From Gymnothorax reevesii (lineage: Eukaryota; Chordata; Actinopteri; Anguilliformes; Muraenidae), in assembly GCA_029721435.1 (NCBI GenBank), contig CM056574.1, forward strand, positions 1,127,001 to 1,191,000: DNA of 64,000 nucleotides. The letters are read 5' to 3'. The notes beneath the pieces are model-generated. The model was given only the letters and a program-made list of their open reading frames with translations, did not search any database and was not told where the DNA came from. The first letter of the stretch is position 1. Each line of letters begins with the position of its first letter. Shown piece after piece: positions 1-11,200 of this stretch. Made by a program: the position numbers and the translations under genes.

Positions 1-1912
1 ATCAGTGCCCTTTGGCCTATTCCTGCATTATAACATGACCCCTGTCCCTATCAGTGCCCTTTGGCCTATTCCTGCATCATAACACGACCTCTGTCTCTAT
101 CACTGCCCTTTGGCCTATTCCTGCATTATAACACGACCCCTGTCCCTATCAGTGCCCTTTGGCCTATTCCTGCATCATAACACGACCTCTGTCTCTATCA
201 CTGCCCTTTGGCCTATTCCTGCATTATAACACGACCCCTGTCCCTATCAGTGCCCTTTGGCCTATTCCTGCATCATAACACGACCCCTGTCTCTATCAGT
301 GCCCTTTGGCCTATTCCTGCATCATAACACGACCCCTGTCCCTATCAGTGCCCTTTGGCCTATTCCTGCATTATAACACGACCCCTGTCCCTATCAGTGC
401 CCTTTGGCCTATTCCTGCATCATAACACGACCCCTGTCTCTATCAGTGCCCTTTGGCCTATTCCTGCATTATAACACGACCCCTGTCAGTATCAGTGCCC
501 TTTGGCCTATTCCTGCATCATAACACGACCTCTGTCCCTATCAGTGCCCTTTGGCCTATTCCTGCATTATAACATGACCCCTGTCCCTATCAGTGCCCTT
601 TGGCCTATTCCTGCATTATAACACGACCCCTGTCCCTATCAGTGCCCTTTGGCCTATTCCTGCATTATAACACGACCCTTGTCCCTGTCAGTGCCCTTTG
701 GCCTATATCTGCATCATAACACGACCTCTGTCTCTATCAGTGCCCTTTGGCCTATTCCTGCATTATAACCCGACCCCTGTCTCTATCAGTGCCCTTTGGC
801 CTATTCCTGCATTATAACACGACCCCTGTCCCTATCAGTGCCCTTTGGCCTATTCCTGCATTATAACACGACCCCTGTCAGTATCAGTGCCCTTTGGCCT
901 ATTCCTGCATCATAACACGACCCCTGTCCCTATCAGTGCCCTTTGGCCTATTCCTGCATTATAACACAACCCCTGTCCCTATCAGTTCCCTTTGGCCTAT
1001 TCCTGCATTATAACATGACCCCTGTCCCTATCAGTGCCCTTTGGCCTATTCCTGCATCATAACACGACCCCTGTCTCTATCAGTGCCCTTTGGCCTATTC
1101 CTGCATTATAACACGACCTCTGTCCCTATCAGTGCTCTTTGGCCTATTCCTGCATTATAACACGACCCCAGTCACTATCAGTGCCCTTTGGCCTATTCCT
1201 GCATTATAACACGACCCCTGTCCCTATCAGTGCCCTTTGGCCTATTCCTGCATTATAACACGACCCCTGTCCCTATCAGTGCCCTTTGGCCTATTCCTGC
1301 ATTATAACATGACCCCTGTCCCTATCAGTGCCCTTTGGCCTATTCCTGCATTATAACACGACCCCTGTCCCTATCAGTGCCCTTTGGCCTATTCCTGCAT
1401 CATAACACGACCTCTGTCTCTATCACTGCCCTTTGGCCTATTCCTGCATTATAACACGACCCCTGTCCCTATCAGTGCCCTTTGGCCTATTCCTGCATCA
1501 TAACACGACCCCTGTCTCTATCAGTGCCCTTTGGCCTATTCCTGCATCATAACACGACCCCTGTCCCTATCAGTGCCCTTTGGCCTATTCCTGCATTATA
1601 ACACGACCCCTGTCCCTATCAGTGCCCTTTGGCCTATTCCTGCATCATAACACGACCCCTGTCTCTATCAGTGCCCTTTGGCCTATTCCTGCATTATAAC
1701 ACGACCCTTGTCCCTGTCAGTGCCCTTTGGCCTATTTCTGCATCATAACACGACCTCTGTCTCTATCAGTGCCCTTTGGCCTATTCCTGCATCATAACAC
1801 GACCTCTGTCCCTATCAGTGCCCTTTGGCCTATTCCTGCATTATAACACGACCCCTGTCTCTATCAGTGCCCTTTGGCCTATTCCTGCATTATAACACGA
1901 CCCCTGTCCCTA
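1..1912. repeat. 49-bp minisatellite, about 39 copies
   Basis: Tandem copies of a 49-bp unit built around ATCAGTGCCCTTTGGCCTAT start at base 1, so the array probably continues beyond the window, and end near 1912 where the sequence changes to CTCTGTCCTCAACC. Copies differ by a few substitutions at fixed sites (CATTATAAC or CATCATAAC; CCCCTGTCCCT, CCTCTGTCTCT or CCCCTGTCAGT). A rare variant, CTTGTCCCTGTCAG, occurs at 678 and 1707. These are 1,029 bp apart, exactly 21 units, so blocks of monomers have been duplicated as well as single units. The array lies downstream of the last recognised prominin exon on the transcribed strand, so it is probably in the next intron. Reading frames through it are by-products of the repeat. 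Confidence 0.97.
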
Positions 1913-2294
1913 TCTCTGTCCTCAACCCTCACCCTTATATCATGATGACATGTCCGTCCTCCGTTGCTCCATCCTTGTCAACAATGATGCCATATGTTTT
2001 ATTATTGGGGGACGGAAAATTTGGGGACAAAAAGTCCTCAAGGACAAAGAGTCCGGGGACAAAAAAGCCTGTGGAGGAGTTTAACCCCTTTAACCCCTTA
2101 TGGCAATATTTCCCAGGTCCTCTGTGGGTACAGGTTTATTTTGGGCCCAGGGTTTAGGTCCTGGGTAAAAATAGTGATTGTGCTCAACAAATTTAGATTG
2201 TAGTTTAGGGTCATATGTCAAATTAAGGTTACAATTAGGTTCAATTAGGGGGATTGGTAGGTTCTGGTGAGGATATGTGTTAAGGTTAGCATAA
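1913..2294. other. Non-repetitive intronic stretch, nothing recognised
   Basis: This is AT-rich sequence between the 49-bp array and the Harbinger-like MITE. Short repeats of the type GGGGACAAAAAGTC occur near 2014-2067, and loosely repeated TTAGGGT/AAGGTTA motifs near 2190-2290. Short open frames on both strands have no recognisable domain. No splice-bounded prominin exon was found. Confidence 0.5.
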
Positions 2295-2777
2295 AGGCCC
2301 TGACACACCAGATGCGTTTCTTTCGTGCGAATAATTTGCACAAAAATATATATTTCAAACCGCTGATTGGGCATGAAGTTTTACACACAGAATGCAATTA
2401 TCACGCTGCGTAAAAGCAAACCTTTATTTTTCGGATAGAGTTCCATTTTTGCAAACATTCGCACTGCGAGCAAAGCATCAACCAATCATATTTGAAGAAC
2501 TTGCCTACTTCAGACGAACTGCAAGACGTTGCTCCGGCTCAATAGCCTCTCGGTCAAGGAAAAGATCTTTGTCACAAGAGGACGAGTCCATTTTTACCTC
2601 ATCCTCCCTGTTCTTCCTCGGTGTGAGCCGTCAAAACTTCGTAAATTTGTTTTCCAGAGTTTCTCTCGCAAATTTCAGATGGAGCCGGTCCAAAGACTTT
2701 CGATACGTACATTTTGTATGCAAACATTTTGCATTTTCGTGTTGTTGATTTGTTACACTTCCGATGTGTAAGGGCCT
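2295..2777. mobile_element. Harbinger-like MITE (non-autonomous DNA transposon)
   Basis: A 483-bp segment has imperfect terminal inverted repeats. The left end reads AGGCCCTGACACACCAGATG, and the right end read on the minus strand is AGGCCCTTACACATCGGAAG. Both ends are flanked by TAA (2292-2294 and 2778-2780). A 3-bp TWA target duplication with an AGGCCCTGACACACC-type terminus is typical of PIF/Harbinger elements in fish. No transposase or Myb-like protein is encoded. The 118-codon open frame inside (2392-2748, plus) has no recognisable domain and is likely incidental. Inference: a non-autonomous copy mobilised in trans, now sitting in a prominin intron. Confidence 0.8.
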
Positions 2778-2874
2778 TAAGGGTTCGGAAAGGGATAGAG
2801 AAGGGTTTGATTGAGGATAGGAAATTTTGACAAAATAATTTTTTTTTGTCCTCACAAACATAGAAGTACTCAAC

Positions 2875-2886
2875 GTATGTGTATGT

Positions 2887-2930
<44 letters not shown>

Positions 2931-2940
2931 ATGAGTGTGT

Positions 2941-2977
<37 letters not shown>

Positions 2978-3098
2978 AGTGAGTGTGTGAGTGAGTGTGT
3001 GTGTGTGTGTGTGCGAGTGAGTGTGTGAGTGAGTGTGTGTGTGTGTGTGCGTGCGTGCGTGTGTGTGTGTGTGAGTGTGTGTGTGCGTGCGTGCGTGA
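2875..3098. repeat. (TG)n microsatellite
   Basis: About 220 bp of TG/GT dinucleotide repeat on the plus strand, broken by GCG, GAG and GTA variants. The minus-strand prominin transcript would carry (CA)n here. A poly-T run lies just to the left (about 2840-2848). Confidence 0.95.
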
Positions 3099-3249
3099 GC
3101 CTGACCTGTATGACATCATATATGTATTAGTGTTCAGTCGCCCAGGCGCTAACCGACTGATTCCTATTGTCATCTGCATTGGTAGTATTTATGTCCCTTT
3201 TACAGGAACCCTTGTACTCTTTTCATGTGGGCATAAATGCATATTTCAC

Positions 3250-3255
3250 GTGTGC

Positions 3256-3291
<36 letters not shown>
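3250..3291. repeat. Short (TG)n microsatellite
   Basis: About 21 near-perfect TG units. It lies some 48 bp below the 5' splice site of the 3339-3413 exon, that is, in the downstream intron on the transcribed strand, where the RNA would read (CA)n. Confidence 0.93.
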
Positions 3292-3293
<2 letters not shown>

Positions 3294-3338
3294 ACATGCA
3301 GGCGTGAGTGTGTGGTTGTATGAAAGATCCTCAGTCAC

Positions 3339-3413
3339 CTTCTGCACAATATTACTGAGGTCAGTCTTCAGTACATCGCTCACTCGCTCCAGCTGCTCAC
3401 CTACATCAGGCAA
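3339..3413 (-). CDS. Prominin exon (75 nt, first extracellular loop)
   Basis: On the minus strand an acceptor (TTGTGTTTCAG) is followed by 25 codons reading LPDVGEQLERVSDVL and continuing to IVQK, then the donor GTGACTG. Human prominin-1 has the matching stretch LPPVDAELDNVNNVLRTDL followed by GLVQQ. The exon starts and ends in phase 0 and joins the 4431-4648 exon without breaking the frame. Prominins are five-pass membrane glycoproteins of plasma-membrane protrusions and photoreceptor discs; this piece lies in the large loop between TM2 and TM3. It is the most 3' exon recognised in the window. The next exon should lie below base 1. Which fish paralogue this is cannot be decided from the sequence alone. 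Confidence 0.92.
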
Positions 3414-4430
3414 CTGAAACACAAGAGACCGTCAGCGTCACACATCACAGCACTGCAAAGCTGGATTTATGGTTCTGCAGCGACTCCACGCAAAGGGCAC
3501 GCCGTCGCCTTGACGCCGTCCTGAACCCTTCAAAGTTCTGCGTTGAGGTCATTTGCATCATGCTGAGCCGCGATACAATTAGCCGCCAAAACGCTAGCTG
3601 GTGTCAAGTTTCCGAAGGACTTGCCGTGGAATCACGTGAGACTCGTTGGTTGAGTGTTTACGTTTTCCCATCAGGCCACCTAGTTAGAAGTCAGCATTGG
3701 GTTTAATTTGAAGTTCTCATCAAGCCCTTTCATTTAAGACTAAGAAATCAAATACCAAAGTGTGCCCACATGCCCAACAGAGGGCGCCAAAAGGGCGTGT
3801 CCGGCTGAAGTGACCGGAAAGGGGTTAATACTGGGCCACTCCCAATGAAGATATGGAGCAACTCTTGGCTTCCATGGGAAGCCCTTTGTGGGGGCTATCA
3901 CACTGCCAAATTTCATTTGGCAAATCATGAGGCATATTGGTTAAAATGCAGCATGACTTTGGCCTGTTTTAGGAACGGTTTGGCAGATTTCTGGTTTTTT
4001 GGTCAATTATTGCATGGCCACCAGGGGGTTAATCTGCTCAATTATACATTTTTCATAAACTTCAAGACAGGATAAACAAGTTCTGAAAAAATGAAGCAGC
4101 TACCTGTCTTAGTTTTTGATTGCTAGCCACCTAAAGATGGCTACAAATGGCACACAGAGGGTTAATGCAGACATGCCCCCTTTTTCAAACCCCTCTGAAA
4201 TCAAAACAGAAAAAGATTTTGACTTGAAACCAGTTGCATTTTACTCCTATCACCACAGGCTACAAAATATATCAAAATCCAGCAAATATGACACCATTTT
4301 CAGGGGAGCTCTGGTGATTTGAAATGGATTGACCCTTAAGGGTTAATGTTAGATAGGGTTAATGTTAGGGTTCATTTTAGGATTAGTGTTAGGAATGGTT
4401 AATGTTAGGCAAAAGGCTAGAGTCACACAC
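3414..4430 (-). other. Prominin intron (1,017 bp)
   Basis: Intron between the 4431-4648 and 3339-3413 exons. The stretch around 3460-3690 (GGATTTATGGTTCTGCAGCG onward) resembles a decayed DNA-transposon end, but no terminal repeats or target duplication could be paired. At 3780-4330 there is a sequence with several scattered GGGTTAAT motifs. Near 4337-4410 a degenerate GGGTTAATGTTAG repeat occurs, a simple-sequence type. Open frames at 3845-4075 and 4116-4322 (plus) show no domain and no codon pattern that would support a gene. Confidence 0.6.
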
Positions 4431-4648
4431 CTTAGAGAAGTCGGCACTGATGCCCAGCTGGCTCAGAGTGCCGCGGATGGTGTTGCAGGTGTGTGAGACG
4501 GCTCCATTAGCGCATGCTGGGTCATTGAGTGTGTTTCCCAGGCTGGACCTCACCCTATTCAGACTGTTCTGTAACTCAGTGCTGCCGCCCTGCAGGCTGT
4601 CCAGTGCAGCAATAACATTCTCTAGGGACTCCTTAGTCTCCCGGAGCG
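4431..4648 (-). CDS. Prominin exon (218 nt, first extracellular loop)
   Basis: On the minus strand the acceptor TTTCTCTGTGCAG precedes an exon that completes a split codon and reads ALRETKESLENV, then SLGNTLNDPACANG and VSHTCNTIRGTLSQLG, ending ADFSK before the donor GTGTGTG. With the one base carried over from the previous exon this gives exactly 73 codons. Human prominin-1 has the counterpart AIKETKEALENM, then SSLNDPLC and SETCNSIRLSLSQL, so the cysteine pair of this loop is kept (DPAC and HTCN here). The intron upstream on the transcript is a (UG)n tract ending about 22 nt before the AG. Because 218 is not a multiple of three, skipping this exon would shift the frame. Confidence 0.94.
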
Positions 4649-4673
4649 CTGCACAGAGAAACCAGGGTCAATG

Positions 4674-4687
4674 CACACACACAGACA

Positions 4688-4769
<82 letters not shown>

Positions 4770-5296
4770 TCTCTCACACACACACACATCACACACATCT
4801 CACACACACACACACACAGACATCTCACACACATCTCACACACACACACTCTCACGCACACACACACAGACACCTACATACACACACACATACATCACAC
4901 ACACACACACACACACACACATACAAACTCTTGGATGCACACACATATCACACACACATCACACACACACACACACACACACACATACATACAAACTCTT
5001 GGATGCACACACATATCTCACACACACACACACACAGAGACATCATACACACACAGACACCAACACACACACACATGCACACATCTCACACACACACAGA
5101 CATCACACACGCACACACACACACACGCACACACACCACACACACACACACAGACATCACACACACACACATCTCACACACACACACACACACACACTCA
5201 CGCACACACACACACACACACACACACATTTCACACACCCACCCACACACACGCACACACACACACACACACACACATCTCACACACACACACACT

Positions 5297-5341
<45 letters not shown>

Positions 5342-5608
5342 CACACACCCACACACACACGCACACACACACACACAGACATCACACACACACACATATA
5401 CTCTTGGATGCACACAGATATCACACACTCACATACACACACACACAAACAGTCAAACATATATACAAACACGTTGTAAAGCGCACACACGCTACACGCT
5501 TCACATACCATCACACTGTGCACTATATACAGATATACACACTCCGTGACACACACACAAACTCACGCACGCATGCACAAACACTCTCGCACAGAGACGC
5601 ACACAATG
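4674..5608. repeat. Compound (CA)n microsatellite, about 0.9 kb
   Basis: Long CA/AC repeat on the plus strand interspersed with CATCTCACAC, CATCACAC, ACGCAC and a short recurring phrase ACTCTTGGATGCACACA (near 4928, 4996 and 5400). It fills most of the 1,066-bp intron between the 24-nt microexon (5715-5738) and the 4431-4648 exon. In the prominin transcript it is (UG)n and runs to within about 22 nt of the 3' splice site. The 403-, 292- and 182-residue His/Thr open frames across it are repeat translation, not genes. Confidence 0.96.
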
Positions 5609-5714
5609 CATAAACACAGTGAGGAGAGCAGTCATTCGGGCCCAGCAGAGGCACAGCTGAACCGATGTGGGGGGAGGGGGGGGGGGTGTCTGAACGAGGG
5701 GCTGTAGTTCCCAC
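5609..5714. other. Intron end with G-rich tract
   Basis: This contains a run of about 20 bases that are G with one A interruption (5668-5686) on the plus strand, therefore C-rich in the prominin RNA. It lies just downstream of the microexon donor. No other feature was seen. Confidence 0.6.
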
Positions 5715-5738
5715 CTTTGGTGGCTCTTTCCACTTTTC
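5715..5738 (-). CDS. Prominin 24-nt microexon
   Basis: On the minus strand, TTTTGTTTCAG precedes 24 nt encoding GKVERATK once split codons are joined, followed by the donor GTGGGAAC. The phase is 1 on both sides, so inclusion or skipping both keep the frame between the 5831-5920 and 4431-4648 exons. The acceptor has a strong T-rich tract; the donor matches at GT with AAAG before it. Human prominin-1 has no obvious counterpart to these eight residues between VLDEIKSMATA and IKETKEALEN, so this is probably a fish-specific or alternatively used cassette in the extracellular loop. Being so short, it is less certain than its neighbours. Confidence 0.75.
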
Positions 5739-5830
5739 CTGAAACAAAACCAAAACAAAAAGAATGAAGAACAGAAAAAATGCATTTAAGAGGAAAACAG
5801 TCAGATGAGTTCTACCAGGACAGTGTGTAC

Positions 5831-5920
5831 CTGAGGTCCTGCTGAGGGCTGTATCCAGGGCAGGAAGTACCTCTTTCCCCAGCTGATCTTGTATTTTAGC
5901 TCCAAGCAGCTGGTGAATGT
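5831..5920 (-). CDS. Prominin exon (90 nt, first extracellular loop)
   Basis: On the minus strand the acceptor TTCTGCCCTTTCAG leads into IHQLLGAKIQDQLG and EVLPALDTALSRTS, then the donor GTACACAC. Human prominin-1 reads INSVLGGGILDRLR then IIPVLDEIKSMA at this place. The exon is entered with one base left over from the 54122-54185 exon and leaves with one base for the microexon. The codon split across the 48.2-kb intron reads AAC (Asn), giving DLDN followed by IHQLLG. The 5' neighbour is therefore 48,201 bp away, although the other introns here are 92 to 1,066 bp. A LINE copy begins about 180 bp beyond its acceptor. Confidence 0.93.
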
Positions 5921-6099
5921 CTGAAAGGGCAGAAGCAAGAGGAGGAATGGATGCGAAAGCAGAATACGACATCATCACTGCGTTATGTGCATTTGCATGT
6001 CACAGGTTGCATCACTCATCCATCACCCATGATGCTTCCGCTTACTGGCTGCACGCAGCTCTCGGTGAAGCTCTAAGGTTCTAGACTGCCCCGTAAGGT

Positions 6100-8286
6100 T
6101 GAAACAGTGAAATGGCAAACAGACAGTTTGTTGTATTGTTCCTGCTAACTATTTGTCAAATCGTGGTAATGTATAACTCATCTGTGGCCAGAAAAGCTGT
6201 GGAAGTAGGTTGGTCTGTTGAATTGGCTGGGAATGCCGGAAACAAACTTTCCAGCCTAATATGTATTGGACGCCATGAACTGTTTAACAAATTAATTGGA
6301 CCGTTCCATCATGAAGTCCAAAAACAACGCAATACCAAATGCAACAGGAGGATTATTATTATTGGGGAAAGGATTTTTCCTTTTTACATTTTATGCGACT
6401 GGTTTTCATAGAGTTTGCTTCTGTGCGGGGATGTTCACCCGTGCCCTGGGCCACCCATCTGTAAAACACCGAGGCGTGCATGCCTGAACTGTCGAACGAC
6501 TGTGAGAGAGAATGAGATTGCTTGCGATTTATATCACGAGTTTGTTCACATAAAATGTGCAAACATAGATTGTAAAACATACATCTTGGCCATCAAAGCT
6601 GAGGCAAACGTTCAGCTGGTGTGTAATCCCTGTTGCGTTATGGAGATGTGCTCCCTGATATCCTGGAATATAAACCAGCGGATACATATTTCAGGTCGAA
6701 TGATCACAGACGAAATGTCCCTGGAATTTTTAAACCAAAAACGACTTAATTTTATTCTTCTGAAAGCAAGGAGCTTACTTCCCAAAATGGATGAAATAAG
6801 GTCAGTTCGCCTCAAGGACAAAAGCTGTGGTGATTGCCGTGAGAGAGACGTGGTTGAACAACTGCATTGAGGACAAGGAAGTTGAACTGCCAGGCTTCTC
6901 CGGCCACTGGAAAAACCGCAACAGGAACGGAGGAGGGGTATGTCACTTCATTACCACTGAGTTGGCATTTATCACACGCCTGGAATTACAGATAGAGACA
7001 CTGGAAGTTGCCTGGGTCGAAATTCAACTCCCTAAAACAAAGCCCATTGTTTTAGGCGTGTGTAACAGACCCCCCAAACAAAATGACTTTTATGAACTTT
7101 TAGAATCAGCATGTATTGACAGTAATGTGTTGATGGAAAAAGAACGTGTTGTTTTAGCTTATTTTGTTACGACTCTGCTGATGATCTCTAAAAATGGGCT
7201 TTTTAAAAAGTTCTTATATTTCTGTAAGGTGCTTGGTCTGAAGCAACTCATAATGGAGCCAACCAGAGTAAATACGTGCACTAAATCTATTCTCCATTTC
7301 CTGCTGGTTACTGACAGCAAAAGATCAGCTCTTCTGGGGTCTTGGACATTGGTATCAGTGATCATAAAGTTATTTCCTGAACTCGCAAAATTTCAAAAGA
7401 TAAAATCGGGTCAGGGTCTCATGATTCCATAAAATTAAGATACAAAACAATATTCCAAGGAGGCATTTGAATGTAAACTGGCTGAAGAGGATTGGAGTGC
7501 AGTTACTGACAGTAATAATGCAGACCAGGGATGGGAACTGTTTAAGGGGAAGTTCTTAACTGTACTTCATATGGCTGCACCAATAAGAGAAATAAGAGTG
7601 AAACAGAAAAGAGTCAAATGGATGACAACTGAAATTATTGATTTAACTGGAGATCACTTTTTCAGAAAGTATAAGAAGTCAAATCTACAAGCTGATTTTG
7701 GTAAATTCATGTATAACTGAAACCAAGCAAGATATCATACAAAAGAAGGCTAAGGCTAACTGCTGCGCTGAAACAGTGGCAGAGAATATTCACCAACCAA
7801 AGAAATGATAGAAACTCCTGAAAGACACAGCAGCAGCGAAACAAACAGGAACCGCTGTAACACTGGGATTGACATTGATATTGCTGTTTGCCTTGACAGA
7901 AAGGTGATATCATTTCAACTTATTTTTTACTACTGTTGCTACCAACTTGGCTTCACATCTACCAACAGGATCAGGAAAGTTTGGGATATCCTTTCTGAAC
8001 TCCATTCATCAAGATGTTATACCAGATACGTTTGATCTGAGGCCAGTATCTGAGGAGAAGATAATGGAAATGTTATCTACTAACAAAGCTACTGGCATGG
8101 ATCACATTCCAGCCAGATTCCTGAAGAATAGTGCTAATGCTGTGGATAAGGTTATTGCATATATTTTAAATTTGACCGAACAACTAGGTAAGGTTCCAAC
8201 TGAGATGAAAAGGGCCAGGGTACTCCCCTTGTTCAAGAAGAACAGTAGGACAAATATGAGAATCTATTAGACCAGTGTCAATTCTA
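6100..8286 (+). mobile_element. Decayed L2/CR1-type LINE, lost after start of RT
   Basis: Pieces in three frames match a non-LTR retrotransposon of the Jockey superfamily (L2/CR1-like). In order they are: a degenerate 2A-like motif (6430-6453, DVHPCPGP); a PHD-like Cys/His finger (CLNCRTTV, then YHEFVHIKC, about 6484-6640); apurinic-endonuclease pieces (NARSLLPKMDEIR-like at about 6760, VRETWLNN at about 6838, RNRNGGGV, VGVCYRPPKQ-like, EPTRV); a linker with WMTTEI (about 7620); and the start of reverse transcriptase (NKATGMDHIPARFLK about 8083-8130, RVLPLFKK about 8217, IRPVSIL about 8266-8286). Several frameshifts separate them. The copy stops where the 43-bp satellite begins, so the RT core and 3' end are absent. 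The 5' limit is uncertain; nothing recognisable lies between about 5925 and 6100. It is a dead copy inside a prominin intron. Confidence 0.88.
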
Positions 8287-11200
8287 CAGCGCAGTGACAC
8301 AGTACTAATACAGCTGATTACATCCCGGACAGCGCAGTGACACAGTGTTAATACAGCTGATTACAACCCGGACAGCACAGTGACACAGTGCTAATACAGC
8401 TGATGACATCCCGGACAGCACAGTGACACAGTGGTAATACAGCTGATTACATCCCGGACAGCGCAGTGACACATTGCAAATACAGCTGATTACATCCGGG
8501 ACATCGCAGTGACACAGTGCTAATACAGCTGACTACATCCCGGACAATACAATGACACACTGCTAATACAGCTGATAACATCCCGGACAACACAGTGACA
8601 CAGTGTTAATACAGCTGATTACGTACCGGGCAGCAAAGTGACACAGTGCTAATACAGACGATTACATCCCGAACAGCACAGTGACACAGTGCTAATACAG
8701 CTAATTACATCCTGGACAGCACAGTGACAAAGTGCGAATACAACTGTTACATGCCAGACAGCACAGTGACACAGTGCTAATACAGCTGATTACATCCCGG
8801 AGAGCACAGTGATACACTGCTAATACAGCTGATTACATCCAGGACAGCACAGTGACAAAGTGCGAATACATCTGTTACATTCCGGACAGCGCAGTGACAC
8901 AGTGCTAATACAGCTGAAAACATCCAGGACAGCGCAGTGACACAGTGCTTATACAGCTGATTACATCCAGGACAGCGCAGTGACACAGTGCTTATACAGC
9001 TGACGACATCCCGGACAAAACAATGACACAGTGTTAATGCAGCTGATTACATCCTGAACAACACATTGAAACAGTGCTAATGCAGCTGATTACATCCCGG
9101 AGAGCACAGTGATACACTGCTAATACAGCTGATTACATCCTGGACAGCACAGTGACAAAGTGCGAATACATCTGTTACATTCCGGACAGCGCAGTGACAC
9201 AGTGCTAATACAGCTGAAAACATCCAGGACAGCGCAGTGACACAGTGCCAATAAAGCTGATTACATCCAGGACAGCGCAGTGACACAGTGCTTATACAGC
9301 TGATTACATCCAGGACAGCGCAGTGACACAGTGCTTATACAGCTGACGACATCCCGGACAAAACAATGACACAGTGTTAATGCAGCTGATTACATCCTGA
9401 ACAACACATTGAAACAGTGCTAATGCAGCTGATTACATCCCGGAGAGCACAGTGATACACTGCTAATACAGCTCATTACATCCTGGACAGCACAGTGACA
9501 AAGTGCGAATACATCTGTTACATTCCGGACAGCGCAGTGACACAGTGCTAATACAGCTGAAAACATCCAGGACAGCGCAGTGACACAGTGCTAATAAAGC
9601 TGATTACATCCAGGACAGCGCAGTGACACAGTGCTTATACAGCTGATTACATCCAGGACAGCGCAGTGACACAGTGCTTATACAGCTGACGACATCCCGG
9701 ACAAAACAATGACACAGTGTTGATACAGCTGATTACATCCTGAACAACACATTGAAACAGTGCTAATGCAGCTGATTAAATCTCCGACAGCGCAGTGACA
9801 GTGCTAATACAGCTGACTACATCCCGAACAACACAGTGACACAGTGTTGATACAGCTGATTACATCCCGGGCAGCACAGTGACACAGTGCTAATACAGGT
9901 GATTACATCCCGAACAGCACAGTGACACAGTGCTAATACAGCTGATTACATCATGGACAGCACAGTGACACAGTGCTCATACAGCTGATTACACCCAGGA
10001 CAGCGCAGTGACAGAGTGCTAATACAGCTGATTATATCCAGGACAGCGCAGTGACACAGTGCTAATACAGCTGATTACATCCAGGACAGCGCTGTGACAC
10101 AGTGCTAATACAGCTGATTACATCCCGAACAGCGCAGTGACAAAGTACTAATACAGCTTATTACATGCTGGACAGCGCAGTGACACAGTGCTAATACAGC
10201 GGATTATATCCAGGACAGCGCAATGACACAGTGCGAATACAGCTGATTACATCCCGGACAGCGCAGTGACACAGAGCTAATGCAGCTGATTATATCCCGA
10301 ACAGCGCAGGGACACAGTGCTAATACAGCTGATTACATCCAGGACAGCGAAGTGACAAAGTACTAAAACAGCTGATTAAATCCCAGACAACGCAATGACA
10401 CAGTGCTTATACAGCTAATTACATCCCAGCGAGCGCAGTGACACAGTGCTAATACAGCTGATAACATCGCGGACAGCACAGTTACACAGTGCTAATGCAG
10501 CTGATTACATCCAGGACAGCGCAATGACACTGAGCTAATAGAGCTGATTACATCCTCGACAGCGCAGTGACACAGTGCTAATACAGCTGACTACATCCCA
10601 GACAATACAATGACACACTGCTAATACAGCTGATTACATCCCGGACAGCGCAGTGACCCAGTGCTAATACAGCTGATTACATCCCCGACAGCGCAGTGAC
10701 AGTGCTAATACAGCTGAATACATCCCGGACAAAAAAGTGTTAATACAGCTGATTACATCCCGGGCAGCACAGTGACACAGTGCTAATACAGATGATTACA
10801 TCCCGAACAGCACAGTGACACAGTGCAAATACAGCTGATTACATCCCGGAGAGCACAGTGATACACTGCAATTACAGCTGATTACATCCTGAACAGCACA
10901 GTGACAAAGTGCGAATACAACTGATTACATGCCGGACAGCGCAGTGACACAGTGCTAATACAGCTGATTAAATCTTGGGCAACGCAATGACACAGTACTA
11001 ATACAGCTGATTCCATCCTGGACAGCGCAGTGACACAGTGCTTATACAGCTGACGACATCCCAGACAACACAATGACACAGTGTTAATGCAGCTGATTAC
11101 ATCATGGACAGCACATTGAAACAGTGCTAATGCAGCTGATTACATCCCCGACAGCGCAGTGACAGTGCTAATACAGCTGACTACATCCCGGACAACACAG

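Noticed and set aside
1913..3338. Downstream prominin exon after IVQK
   Set aside because: No match to the expected next segment; the stretch is repeat, MITE and TG microsatellite.
4337..4410. Interstitial telomere repeat
   Set aside because: The motif is a loose GGGTTAATGTTAG, not TTAGGG in register.
4402..5613. Long His/Thr-rich protein (403 codons, plus strand)
   Set aside because: It is translation of the CA microsatellite and of antisense prominin sequence; no start context or domain.
8777..11079. Minus-strand frames of 65-69 codons beginning MSLRCPGCNQLY
   Set aside because: Short chance frames within the satellite, repeated because the units are repeated.
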